DNA of 64,000 nucleotides, taken from positions 37,822 through 101,821 of the forward strand of contig JALCNR010000011.1 of assembly GCA_022649165.1 (NCBI GenBank), in the 5' to 3' direction. Under the pieces are notes generated by a model. That model searched no databases. It saw nothing but the letters and a program-made list of their open reading frames with translations, and was not told the DNA's origin. Origin of the DNA: Actinomyces sp. (lineage in GTDB: Bacteria > Actinomycetota > Actinomycetes > Actinomycetales > Actinomycetaceae). Shown one piece after another: positions 45,542 to 53,575 of this stretch. Made by a program: the position numbers and the translations under genes. How positions within the stretch are numbered: the first letter of the stretch is position 1; each line of letters starts with the position of its first letter.

Positions 45542-45880
45542 TTACTTTGCGATTCGGTCGGACAGGTGGGATGCGTGGCCGATGGCCTGATTGAGCAGGT
45601 CGTTGACATGCTCATCGAAGAGACGGTAGTAGATGTTCCGTCCTTGGCGGTCGCCGGCCACGAGGTTCAGGTGGCGCAGCAGCCGCAGGTGATTCGATAC
45701 CGCGGCCTGCGCCGAACCTAGCCTCTCGCACAGCTCGCTGACTGTAGCGGGGCCTTCAAGCAGGCAGCTAAGAATCCTTAATCGCAGCGCCGAGGCCAAG
45801 GCCCGCATGACCTCGGCGAGATACTGCGCTTCCTCCGAGCTGAGAGTGGGCCTGCTAGGGGCCGCCTGGTTCCTCTTCAT
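45542..45880 (-). CDS. ArsR/SmtB-family zinc-type repressor
   Basis: A 112-residue winged-HTH metal sensor. The recognition region is SELCERLGSAQAAVSNHLRLLRHLNLV, followed by the wing GDRQGRNIYYRL. The last helix reads FDEHVNDLLNQAIGHASHL: Asp-x-His-x10-His-x2-His, the alpha5 site that binds zinc in SmtB/CzrA relatives. There is no alpha3N cysteine pair, so a zinc or cobalt sensor is more likely than a cadmium/lead one. It is divergent from the P-type ATPase. Start at 45880 is by family length; in-frame ATGs at 45910/45913 would suit a leaderless mRNA. Confidence 0.87.
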   Translation of the reverse strand: MKRNQAAPSRPTLSSEEAQYLAEVMRALASALRLRILSCLLEGPATVSELCERLGSAQAAVSNHLRLLRHLNLVAGDRQGRNIYYRLFDEHVNDLLNQAIGHASHLSDRIAK

Positions 45881-45915
45881 GAGAATCATTCTACAGGAGA
45901 CATCCAACATCATGA

Positions 45916-45947
45916 TATTTACATATCAGCATATCGTGATGTAATAT
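45916..45947. promoter_or_regulatory. Symmetric divergent promoters with ArsR operator
   Basis: Plus strand: TTACAT (45919–45924), 17 bases, TAATAT (45942–45947). Minus strand: TTACAT (complement of 45939–45944), 17 bases, TAAATA (complement of 45916–45921). The inverted repeat TTACAT…ATGTAA forms both -35 boxes. ArsR bound here would block both directions. Confidence 0.65.
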
Positions 45948-45954
45948 TGCGAAT

Positions 45955-48000
45955 ATGAGCACTACTTTAGCTGTCAAACAAGAGCACGGTACGTCCAACA
46001 TCGAACTGTGGTTCGCCATCCTCGCAGGAGCGACATACGCGGCCGGGATGGTCGCCGAGTACGTTCTGCGCCTGCCCCTACTGGGGCTGCCGTTGGTTTT
46101 CTTCCTCGCCACGTACTTCTTCGGCGGGTTCTTCACCTTCAAGGAGGCGATCGCCTCGACCCTGCGTGGCAGATTCGAGGTCGACTTCCTGATGCTGGTC
46201 GCCGCCATAGGAGCCGGCGCAATCGGCAAATGGGGCGAGGGGGCGGTGCTGCTGTTCCTGTTCTCCTTGGGACACGCGCTAGAGGCCTACGCCATGGGCC
46301 GAGCGAGCAGGTCGATCGAGTCGCTCGCCCAGCTTGCGCCGCGCACGGCGCTCGTGCGGCGGGACGGCGCGGAGGCGGTCGAGGTGCCGGTCGAGGATTT
46401 GCGCGTCGGCGATGTGGTCGTTGTGCGCCCGAACTCGCGCATTTCCGCCGATGGGTTCGTGATCTCGGGAATGTCCGCTGTCGATCAGTCAGCGGTCACG
46501 GGCGAGTCCATTCCCGTAGAGAAGGGGCCTGTGGCCGACCCGCGGCGGGCCATGCTGAACGCCGATGCCATTCCCGCCGCGAACAAGGTCTTCGCGGGCA
46601 CCGTCAACGGCAGCGGAGCGCTGGATATCCAGGTAAGCGCGACCGCAGCCGATTCGACCCTCAGCCGCGTGGTCGAACTGGTGACCAGCACCGACCAGAC
46701 CGCCTCGCCGACCCAGCTGTTCATTGGCCGGTTCCAGCGCTGGTACGTTCCCGCGGTCATTCTCGGGGTCATGGCCACGCTGCTCGTCTCGTGGCTGGTT
46801 CTCAGCAACGGCTTCGAAGACGCGTTCTATCTGGCCATGACCGTGCTCGTGGCCGCCAGCCCGTGCGCCTTGGCCATAGCCACGCCGGCGGCGGTGCTCG
46901 CCGGCATCGCCAGGGCGGCGCGCGCCGGGGTGCTGGTCAAGGGCGGCGCCCCGCTGGAGACCCTCGGACGCGTCAAGGCCATCGCCTTCGACAAGACCGG
47001 GACTCTGACCTGGGGCATGCCCAGCGTGACGGCCCTAAAACCGGTTCCCGGGCCTGCTGGCGAAGCGCTCGTCCCGGTCCTCGTCGCCGTCGAGTCCCTG
47101 AGCGACCACCCGCTGGCCACAGCCATCGTCCGCGATCTGACCAGCCGGATTCCAGTTGGTCAGATGCTCAAGGCCGCCGACCTGCACGCCGTGACGGGAC
47201 GCGGCCTGACCGCCACTGTCGACGGCAAGCCGGTGCAAGTCGGCAACCTGCGCATATTCAGCGAACAAGGGCTGGATCTGCCGACCGGGCTCCAAGAGAG
47301 CTACCGCCAAGCCCAGGACGGTGGCCAGACCACCATGATCGTACGTTACGACGGGAAGTTCCTAGGCCTGGTCGGGGTGATGGATCAGGCGCGCCGTGAG
47401 TCGATTCAGGTCATGGAGGCGCTGCGCGAGTCCGGCGTCGATCAGATGGTTATGATCTCCGGCGACAACCAGCCTGTCGTCGACGCCGTAGGACGCGAGG
47501 TCGGAGTCGATGTCGCGCTGGGAGGTCTGCTGCCCGAAGACAAGGTCACCAAGATCGGCGCGCTGCGTGAACGGCACCAGCCCATCGCCATGGTCGGCGA
47601 CGGCGTGAATGACGCTCCGGCCATGGCCAAGGCCGACGTGGCCATCGCCATGGGAGCCGCAGGCTCGGCGGTGGCACTGGAGACCTGCGACATCGCGCTG
47701 ATGAGCGATGACCTGGGCCGGGTGCCGTTCGGCGTCAGGCTCAGCCGGGCCACCAGCCGGATCATCGCGCAGAACCTGGCCGCCAGCATGCTGGTCGTCG
47801 TCTTCCTGATAATCATGACCTTCAGCGGGCTCAACATCGGCCTGGTCGTCCTGATACACGAAGGCTCCACCCTGCTCGTCGTGGTCAACGCGCTGCGCCT
47901 GCTGAACTTCCAGCCCGGCAAGGAACACGATGGGATCGACCACGAACAGAACCCTCTACAGACTCAATCCGGAGGCGAAGCCGAGATCGGACCTCTTTGA
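45955..48000 (+). CDS. Heavy-metal P1B-type ATPase (zinc/cadmium exporter type)
   Basis: A 681-residue metal-exporting ATPase. Eight membrane segments are expected. Seen are the actuator motif VTGESIPVEKG, the metal-site membrane motif AASPCALAIATP, the phosphorylation site FDKTGTLTWG, SDHPLA in the nucleotide domain and VGDGVNDAPAMAKADVAIAMG. The final membrane pair (SGLNIGLVVLIHEGSTLLVVVNALRLL) carries the His-Glu and Asn pattern of the zinc/cadmium/cobalt group. There is no N-terminal HMA metal-binding domain; the protein starts with only about 15 residues before the first membrane segment. No ribosome site precedes the ATG, and the promoter predicts a start at or next to it. Confidence 0.92.
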   Translation: MSTTLAVKQEHGTSNIELWFAILAGATYAAGMVAEYVLRLPLLGLPLVFFLATYFFGGFFTFKEAIASTLRGRFEVDFLMLVAAIGAGAIGKWGEGAVLLFLFSLGHALEAYAMGRASRSIESLAQLAPRTALVRRDGAEAVEVPVEDLRVGDVVVVRPNSRISADGFVISGMSAVDQSAVTGESIPVEKGPVADPRRAMLNADAIPAANKVFAGTVNGSGALDIQVSATAADSTLSRVVELVTSTDQTASPTQLFIGRFQRWYVPAVILGVMATLLVSWLVLSNGFEDAFYLAMTVLVAASPCALAIATPAAVLAGIARAARAGVLVKGGAPLETLGRVKAIAFDKTGTLTWGMPSVTALKPVPGPAGEALVPVLVAVESLSDHPLATAIVRDLTSRIPVGQMLKAADLHAVTGRGLTATVDGKPVQVGNLRIFSEQGLDLPTGLQESYRQAQDGGQTTMIVRYDGKFLGLVGVMDQARRESIQVMEALRESGVDQMVMISGDNQPVVDAVGREVGVDVALGGLLPEDKVTKIGALRERHQPIAMVGDGVNDAPAMAKADVAIAMGAAGSAVALETCDIALMSDDLGRVPFGVRLSRATSRIIAQNLAASMLVVVFLIIMTFSGLNIGLVVLIHEGSTLLVVVNALRLLNFQPGKEHDGIDHEQNPLQTQSGGEAEIGPL

Positions 48001-48074
48001 ACCTTGCCTTACGCCTCATGACTGAATGTGCAATCTGTGACGAGTTGGTCTCGGATGCCCCCTCGATGCGGGGT

Positions 48075-48872
48075 TCACCCGAGTGTTGCCTCGTACGTCC
48101 GTAGGTCGTCGTCTGTGAAGACGTTGAAGATGACTGCTGGGGCCGCTGGCCGGTGGCGGCGATACTCTGCCACTGTGCGTACGGCGATTTTGGCTGCCTG
48201 TTCTTTAGGGAAGCGGAACTCCCCGGTCGAGATGCAGCAGAATGCCATTGTCTTCAAATTCTGCTGGTTGGCCAATTGTAGGCATGATTGGTAACAGGAA
48301 GCGAGTTGCTCGCAGTCTCGCTCGGTCACTGTGCCCCCAATGATGGGACCGACCGTGTGTATGACATGTTTCGCCGGGAGGTTGTATCCCATGGTGATTT
48401 TCGCTTGTCCGGTAGGTTCTGGGTGTCCTTGCCGTCTCATCAGCGTTGCGCATTCTTCACGCAATTGAATTCCGGCGTAGGTGTGAATGGCGTTGTCGAT
48501 GCAACGGTGCAATGGGTGGAAGCAGCCGAGTAGCGCACTGTTGGCAGCATTCACTATTGCATCCACGCGAAGCGTGGTGATGTCTCCTTTCCACAGGTAC
48601 ATGCCTGCGTGGGTGGGTTCGAGCTCCCCGATCTCGGTGATTCCCTTGGTGTTAGTTTCGCGCTGGAGCACTTGGTCCTGAACTGAAACCCATTCGGGAT
48701 CGACAGGCCCCGGCACCCGAATATTCATCAGGGCACGCAGAAGGAGCCATCTCTGCTCTGTGCTATCGGGAAGGAGAATATCCGAATGCAGACCACGGAT
48801 GAGGTAGGCGAGTTGCCTGCGATGCTCGTCTGTCTGCAAGTTGGTCAGGTGTTGTGTCTGATGGTCAGCCAT
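48075..48872 (-). CDS. Zinc-containing macrodomain protein (ADP-ribosyl hydrolase, SirTM-linked type)
   Basis: A 265-residue protein: about 85 N-terminal residues (helical, with LAYLIRGLHSDILLP), then a macrodomain. The core reads LWKGDITTLRVDAIVNAANS and LLGCFHPLHRCIDNAIHTYAG; the Cys and His residues of the latter are the zinc ligands of the subgroup found next to class M sirtuins. The distal loop VIHTVGPIIGGTV binds ADP-ribose. In that group the enzyme removes the ADP-ribose placed by the sirtuin. It overlaps the sirtuin gene by 8 bases and ends the operon. Confidence 0.9.
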   Translation of the reverse strand: MADHQTQHLTNLQTDEHRRQLAYLIRGLHSDILLPDSTEQRWLLLRALMNIRVPGPVDPEWVSVQDQVLQRETNTKGITEIGELEPTHAGMYLWKGDITTLRVDAIVNAANSALLGCFHPLHRCIDNAIHTYAGIQLREECATLMRRQGHPEPTGQAKITMGYNLPAKHVIHTVGPIIGGTVTERDCEQLASCYQSCLQLANQQNLKTMAFCCISTGEFRFPKEQAAKIAVRTVAEYRRHRPAAPAVIFNVFTDDDLRTYEATLG

Positions 48873-49752
48873 TGTTGACTCCGATCGACGCGGGCAGCAG
48901 CAGACTGATGGTGCTGGCTGTATCCTCGCCAAACGGAATTGTCTGCGCCGCGTTTTCTGCGAGTCCTTGCAGGTCGCTCGGGTTGATTCGGATGAGTGTC
49001 GTCCGGGGTCGCAGTTGCAGGATTCTCTCGAAGGGGTATCTGATAATCCCTGGCGTGTTGTAACCGACACCGATCTCCAGCAGGACGAGTTTGCGATTGG
49101 CCGCGTGAGACAGGTAATCGTCATAGCGCTGTTGGGCAAAATACCATGACTCGTCCTGGACGAAGTAGCGATTCTTGCGCAGGTTCACATCCATCGGGCC
49201 CCCGCACACTGGGCAGTGAGGCACCAGCTCACTGGGGATGCGGCAACGGTCGATCGCGGAGCGCATGCTTGCGACGAGTCCCTCGTCATCGTATAGCCGC
49301 TGGTGGCAGCCGACCGCGCATTGCAGGTTGCCATAATCGCCTTGCACGGCGAACACCCGAACAGGATCAAACCCGGACTTGAAGAATTGATGATCGACGT
49401 TCGTCGTGATCACGAAATGATCGAGTCCTTCCGCAAGCTCCCTGAGTTCCGCGTAGAGCGGCAGTGCTGGCGGATCGAATCGGTTGATTCCGATGTGCAA
49501 TGCCCAGTAGGCCCAGTATTCCTCTTCGGTATCGAAATCGTAGAAGGACGACGAGTACATGTCGCTCATGCCGTATCGCGAGATGAAGTCGGCGAAATTG
49601 TCCGTGAAGCGAAGGCCTTTATAGGTAAGCCCGGCGGCGGTTGAGAGTCCTGCTCCCGCGCCGATGAGCAGACAATCCGCCTCGGAGAGCACGCGCCGTG
49701 CCTTCTCGATGCGTTCGGTGTATGGCCTCGCGAGTTGAGGAGTCATTGTCAC
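48865..49752 (-). CDS. Class M sirtuin (SirTM), protein ADP-ribosyltransferase
   Basis: A 295-residue sirtuin. The NAD loop is CLLIGAGAGLSTAAGL near residue 30, with ITTNVDHQF near residue 115. The zinc ribbon is QCAVGCHQ plus HCPVCGG. Where deacetylase sirtuins have the catalytic His, this one reads FAVQGDYG: Gln, as in known SirTM enzymes, which ADP-ribosylate a lipoylated protein rather than deacetylate. The GTG start overlaps the oxidoreductase stop (GTGA) and has GCGAGGTG upstream. Genes for GcvH-L and the lipoate ligase, usually linked to SirTM in firmicutes, are absent here. Confidence 0.9.
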   Translation of the reverse strand: MTMTPQLARPYTERIEKARRVLSEADCLLIGAGAGLSTAAGLTYKGLRFTDNFADFISRYGMSDMYSSSFYDFDTEEEYWAYWALHIGINRFDPPALPLYAELRELAEGLDHFVITTNVDHQFFKSGFDPVRVFAVQGDYGNLQCAVGCHQRLYDDEGLVASMRSAIDRCRIPSELVPHCPVCGGPMDVNLRKNRYFVQDESWYFAQQRYDDYLSHAANRKLVLLEIGVGYNTPGIIRYPFERILQLRPRTTLIRINPSDLQGLAENAAQTIPFGEDTASTISLLLPASIGVNNG

Positions 49753-50762
49753 TGCTGGTTCACCTCGCTTGGCGCCGAGTCCAGGAGCACAACAATCTTG
49801 CCGCTGGCTTTTGCCTCCTCCATACGGGTGTGCGCTTCTCGGACGCGGTCGAGTGGGTAGACCGTATCGATAGGGACGGTGGCCTTGCCTGAGACAACAT
49901 CATCGAGGAACCCTTGGAGAACCGCGGGGGGAAGGTCAGAGGCCTCACCGGAGTAGGCGGTGAGGCGGACTCCTCCCGGGATGTACTCAATGGGGTAGAA
50001 ATCCTTGACGACCCATTCGCCGGAGAGCAGCCCGGTGAAGCATACGACGCCATGCACGCGGACAGCGCGGAGTGTGTCATGCAATGTCGGAGTCCCGACC
50101 AGCTCCAAAGCGGCATCCACTCCGGACGGAACGATCTGCCTGACCTGTCGGGCGATGCTCCCGTCGTCAATGAGCGCGTGATCGACTCCGATGCGCGTGA
50201 GCGAATCAGTCTTGGCTGGGTTGCGTGTGGTGGACAGTACTGTCATCCCCAGCCGTTTGGCGAGGATCGCGGTCGCCATGCCCACCGAGGAGGTGCCTCC
50301 CCGGATCAGGATGTATTGGCCTGTGCTGGCGTCGAGCCCGGTGGTCAAGGAGCCATAGGCGGTTTGCAGCATCTCGGGGATCGCCCCGAGCGTAGCCCAG
50401 TCCAGACTGGAGGTGAATGCGATGACTTGGCTGAGCGGAACGCACGTGTACTCGGCGTATCCGCCGTCATAGGCCCGTCCCATGCCGCCCATCATGGTCG
50501 CCACTTGCTGCCCTCGTATGAACGTGCCGCTGGGGTCGTCGTCGATCGTACCGACGGCTTCGATTCCGAGAACCCGCGGGAAGGTCACTGCGTCACCGGA
50601 CAGGCCTTGCCGCGTGAGCAGCTCGGAGCGGTTGAGCCCGAAGGCTTTGACCCGGATGCGCACCCATCCCGGTCTCGGCTCGGGGATGGGCAGGGAGCGG
50701 ATGTGGAAGTTGGTGACAGGGCCGGGTGCGTCGAGGACGGCGGCTCGCATGGTTGGCGTCAT
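49749..50762 (-). CDS. Zinc-independent MDR oxidoreductase (quinone-reductase type)
   Basis: A 337-residue medium-chain dehydrogenase/reductase. It has the N-terminal GroES-like fold (VRIRVKAFGLNRSELLTRQG), VLGIEAVG, and the cofactor domain IRGGTSSVGMATAILAKRLGM followed by STTRNPAK, pointing to NADPH. The structural and catalytic zinc cysteines of alcohol dehydrogenases are missing, so the quinone oxidoreductase/enoyl reductase group is likely. It lies 21 bases after padR and overlaps the sirtuin gene, making it part of the same operon. SirTM operons elsewhere include flavin oxidoreductases; this may be an analogous redox partner. Confidence 0.87.
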   Translation of the reverse strand: MTPTMRAAVLDAPGPVTNFHIRSLPIPEPRPGWVRIRVKAFGLNRSELLTRQGLSGDAVTFPRVLGIEAVGTIDDDPSGTFIRGQQVATMMGGMGRAYDGGYAEYTCVPLSQVIAFTSSLDWATLGAIPEMLQTAYGSLTTGLDASTGQYILIRGGTSSVGMATAILAKRLGMTVLSTTRNPAKTDSLTRIGVDHALIDDGSIARQVRQIVPSGVDAALELVGTPTLHDTLRAVRVHGVVCFTGLLSGEWVVKDFYPIEYIPGGVRLTAYSGEASDLPPAVLQGFLDDVVSGKATVPIDTVYPLDRVREAHTRMEEAKASGKIVVLLDSAPSEVNQQ

Positions 50763-50783
50763 GAGGTTGCCAGGTCTTTCGTT

Positions 50784-51308
50784 TTACTTTGCAGGCAGGT
50801 CGAGTTGTTCGTGCAGCCAGGCGCGTTCCGCGCGGTTGGAGGCGATCGCGGAGACGAGGATGCCCTTGCGGTACGGGTCGGCGATCTCGGCCGCCTTGAG
50901 CGGGTGGGTCTCGTCGGAGAAGAAGCTGACCGGGGTTTCCAGGTACTCCAGTCGACGGGCCAGCACCGCGCGCCGATCGGCGTCGTCGGGCACGAGCGAG
51001 AGGAACGCGAGGACGATGAAGAACCGCGCCGGATCGGTGATGTCAGTGCCCTTGGCGTTCTTCAGTTTGGCGATGAGACGCTCCCGGCCCGCATCCGTGA
51101 GCTGAAGGGTTCTGCGTGGCGTTGCGCCGGTTCCGGGCTCGGAGTGCTCGGTGACGGCACCCGCCTTGATGAGGCGGTTGATGGCCGGGTAGATGGTGCC
51201 GTCGCTGATGGGGCGCGCGTATCCGTTCAGCTGTGACATTTTCCGGCGCAGCTCATACCCGTGCTGCGGCCCTTCGGCCAGGAAGCCCAGAATCATCGTC
51301 TCAATCAT
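50784..51308 (-). CDS. PadR-family regulator
   Basis: A 174-residue PadR protein. The winged helix reads MILGFLAEGPQHGYELRRKM… RPISDGTIYPAINRLIKAGAV, with TPRRTLQLTDAGRERL as the wing, then a C-terminal helical dimerisation domain of about 90 residues. Start by GGAGG close before the ATG. It heads the padR–oxidoreductase–sirtuin–macrodomain operon, and the perfect inverted repeat lies between it and the divergent ABC transporter. PadR proteins respond to small phenolic or hydrophobic ligands in several cases; the ligand here is unknown. Confidence 0.88.
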   Translation of the reverse strand: MIETMILGFLAEGPQHGYELRRKMSQLNGYARPISDGTIYPAINRLIKAGAVTEHSEPGTGATPRRTLQLTDAGRERLIAKLKNAKGTDITDPARFFIVLAFLSLVPDDADRRAVLARRLEYLETPVSFFSDETHPLKAAEIADPYRKGILVSAIASNRAERAWLHEQLDLPAK

Positions 51309-51318
51309 CAACCTCCAG

Positions 51319-51358
51319 CATACACCTCGAAACGCGGTACCTCGATTCGAGGTGTATG
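51319..51358. promoter_or_regulatory. PadR operator: perfect 13-bp inverted repeat
   Basis: CATACACCTCGAA (51319–51331) and TTCGAGGTGTATG (51346–51358), 14-base spacer, in the divergent gap between padR and the ABC transporter ATPase. It is the only large symmetric site in the gap and should control both directions. Confidence 0.7.
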
Positions 51359-51397
51359 ATTGTCCGCTGTATGGAACCAGACGAGAGGAGGAGCCGG

Positions 51398-52210
51398 ATG
51401 ATCGAGTTCGAGTCAGTGTCGAAGGCCTACTCAAGTGGCTCGTGGGCCGTCAAGGACTTCTCGCTGGAGATTCCCTCGCACCGCGCGGTGGTGCTGGTGG
51501 GCTCCTCCGGGTCGGGCAAGACGACGCTGCTGCGCATGGTCAACCGGATGGTCGACCCCACCGGCGGGCGGGTGCTGATCGACGGCGAGGACGTGCAGGA
51601 CCGCGACCCGGTGGCGCTACGCCGCTCGATCGGCTATGTCCTGCAGAGCGGTGGGCTGCTGCCGCACCGCACCGTTGCGGACAACATCGCCACCGTTCCC
51701 ATCCTGAACGGGACATCGCGCCGCCGGGCCCGCCGGGACGCTCTTGGCCTGCTGGAGCGGGTGGGTATGGACCCCGCCCTGGCGAGCCGCTATCCCGCCG
51801 AGCTGTCCGGTGGTCAGCAGCAGCGGGTCGGGGTCGCCCGGGCTCTGGCGTCGGATCCGAACATCCTGCTGATGGACGAGCCCTTCGGGGCGGTCGATCC
51901 CATCGTCCGCCGCGAGCTGCAGAACGAGCTGCGCCGGCTCCAGGCCGAACTGGGCAAGACGATCCTGTTCGTCACTCACGACATCGACGAGGCCTTTCGT
52001 CTCGGCGACGAGGTCGTGGTGCTGCGCGAGGGCGGTGCGATCGCCCAGCAGGGAACTCCGCACGAGATTCTGAGCAGCCCGGCCGACGAGTTCGTGCGCG
52101 AGTTCGTGGGCGTCGACCGTGCCGACCGGCAACTCACCACCGACCTGGTGGGCGGGCGCACCATCGTTCTCGACGGCGACGGACGCCCAGTGGGGGTCAT
52201 GGCATCATGA
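51398..52210 (+). CDS. OpuC-type ABC transporter ATP-binding protein
   Basis: A 270-residue ATPase of the glycine betaine/carnitine/choline importer family. Walker A is VGSSGSGKTTLLRMVNR, followed by the Q-loop VLQSGGLLPHRTV, the signature LSGGQQQRVGVARAL, Walker B ILLMDEPFG and the H-loop VTHDIDEAF. The MVNRMVDPTGG and FGAVDP elements are characteristic of the quaternary-amine subfamily. Unlike longer OpuA ATPases there are no CBS domains. ATG at 51398 has GAGGAGGAGCC upstream; it overlaps the first permease gene (ATGA). Confidence 0.9.
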   Translation: MIEFESVSKAYSSGSWAVKDFSLEIPSHRAVVLVGSSGSGKTTLLRMVNRMVDPTGGRVLIDGEDVQDRDPVALRRSIGYVLQSGGLLPHRTVADNIATVPILNGTSRRRARRDALGLLERVGMDPALASRYPAELSGGQQQRVGVARALASDPNILLMDEPFGAVDPIVRRELQNELRRLQAELGKTILFVTHDIDEAFRLGDEVVVLREGGAIAQQGTPHEILSSPADEFVREFVGVDRADRQLTTDLVGGRTIVLDGDGRPVGVMAS

Positions 52211-52872
52211 CCTGGCTATCCTCCAACTGGCCGCAAGTCGTGAGCTTGGCTCTCGACCATCTACTGCTGGCCCTGCCCGCCATCGTCATCACCGTCGTCG
52301 TGTCGGTGCCCATCGGGCGGCTTGCTCACCAGCGCCCCCGGATCGGCAGACCACTGCTGGGCATCGCCACCTTGCTGTATGCCGTCCCCGCGCTTCCTCT
52401 TCTGATCGTGATACCGCTGGTGTTCGGCACCCCATTGCGATCGAACGCCACGATGGTTATCGCACTGAGCATCTACGGCGTCGCCTTGCTGGTACGCAGT
52501 GCCGAGGACGCATTCGCATCCGTTGACCCCCGCGTGCACGATGCCGCCATCGCGGTCGGGAACTCTCCCAGATCGGTGTTCTGGCGGGTGGACCTGCCTC
52601 TCGCCACACCCGTGCTCATCTCGGGGATCAGGGTCGTGACCGTCTCGACCATCGCCTTGGTCACCATCGGAGCGCTCATCGGCATCTCGGGCCTGGGCAC
52701 GCTGCTGACCGACGGCTTCCAACGCGGCATCATGGCCGAAGTCGTCACCGGGGTCGTAGTCACCATTGCCGTCGCCTTCCTTCTCGATGGCCTGCTCCTC
52801 ATCATCGGGCGGGTTCTTACCCCGTGGAGGCACCCCAGCCGGGCCGCAACTGCCGGGAACCAGGAGGTCTAG
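52207..52872 (+). CDS. OpuC-type ABC permease 1
   Basis: A 221-residue membrane protein with about five or six segments. The cytoplasmic EAA-like loop reads VDPRVHDAAIAVGNSPRSVFWRVDLPLATPVLISG, typical of betaine-family permeases (OpuB/OpuC). The ATG overlaps the ATPase stop by four bases. It would form a heterodimeric channel with the second permease. The substrate is set by the binding protein. Confidence 0.88.
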   Translation: MTWLSSNWPQVVSLALDHLLLALPAIVITVVVSVPIGRLAHQRPRIGRPLLGIATLLYAVPALPLLIVIPLVFGTPLRSNATMVIALSIYGVALLVRSAEDAFASVDPRVHDAAIAVGNSPRSVFWRVDLPLATPVLISGIRVVTVSTIALVTIGALIGISGLGTLLTDGFQRGIMAEVVTGVVVTIAVAFLLDGLLLIIGRVLTPWRHPSRAATAGNQEV

Positions 52873-52874
52873 CC

Positions 52875-53558
52875 ATGCTCCTCGCCGCGTTCTCCTGGCT
52901 TACCGACCCAGCGAACTGGACAGGGCCCGAATCCATCGGCGTCCGCATCCTGCAACATCTCGCCATCACTGTGGTCGCGGTGCTCATCGCCGCATGTCTC
53001 GCCCTGCCGACCGGAGTGGCCGTCGGGCACGCCCGCCGCGGCACCGGGGCCGTTGGCGCGCTGACCGGCGCGGCGCGGGCCATCCCGACCCTCGGCTTGC
53101 TCACCATCGTGGGCATCTGCGTGGGCATCGGAGTCACCGCTCCGCTCGTCGCCCTCGTGGTGCTTGCCATTCCCTCGCTCCTGGCGGGTGCCTACTCGGG
53201 CTTGCAGGCTGTAGATCCGTCCATTTCGCAGGGGGCGAAGGCCATCGGCATGAGTCCCGCTCAAGTGATCTTCGGCGTCGAGATACCTCTAGCCTCACCC
53301 ACCATCGTAGGCGGCATTCGGGCCGCGACCCTTCAAGTAGTAGCCACCGCGACCTTGGCCGCATACACATCAGATGTCGGGCTGGGACGATTCCTCTTCG
53401 CCGGACTCAAGACCCGCGACTACCCCCAGATGCTCGGCGCCGCGATGCTTGTCGTCGCCCTCGCCCTGCTCCTCGAACTCCTTTTCGCCGCCGTTCAAAA
53501 GGCTGTGACGAAGAGATACGCAAACCCCACAAGCCAACCAGAACCATCTGGTCGCTGA
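52875..53558 (+). CDS. OpuC-type ABC permease 2
   Basis: A 227-residue membrane protein, the partner of permease 1. The loop reads VDPSISQGAKAIGMSPAQVIFGVEIPLASPTIVGG, and the region ARAIPTLGLLTIVGICVGIG is the family's typical second segment. AGGAGGT precedes the ATG by seven bases. It follows permease 1 by two bases, so the four transporter genes form one operon. Confidence 0.88.
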   Translation: MLLAAFSWLTDPANWTGPESIGVRILQHLAITVVAVLIAACLALPTGVAVGHARRGTGAVGALTGAARAIPTLGLLTIVGICVGIGVTAPLVALVVLAIPSLLAGAYSGLQAVDPSISQGAKAIGMSPAQVIFGVEIPLASPTIVGGIRAATLQVVATATLAAYTSDVGLGRFLFAGLKTRDYPQMLGAAMLVVALALLLELLFAAVQKAVTKRYANPTSQPEPSGR

Positions 53559-53575
53559 AAGAAGGAAGAAGAAGA

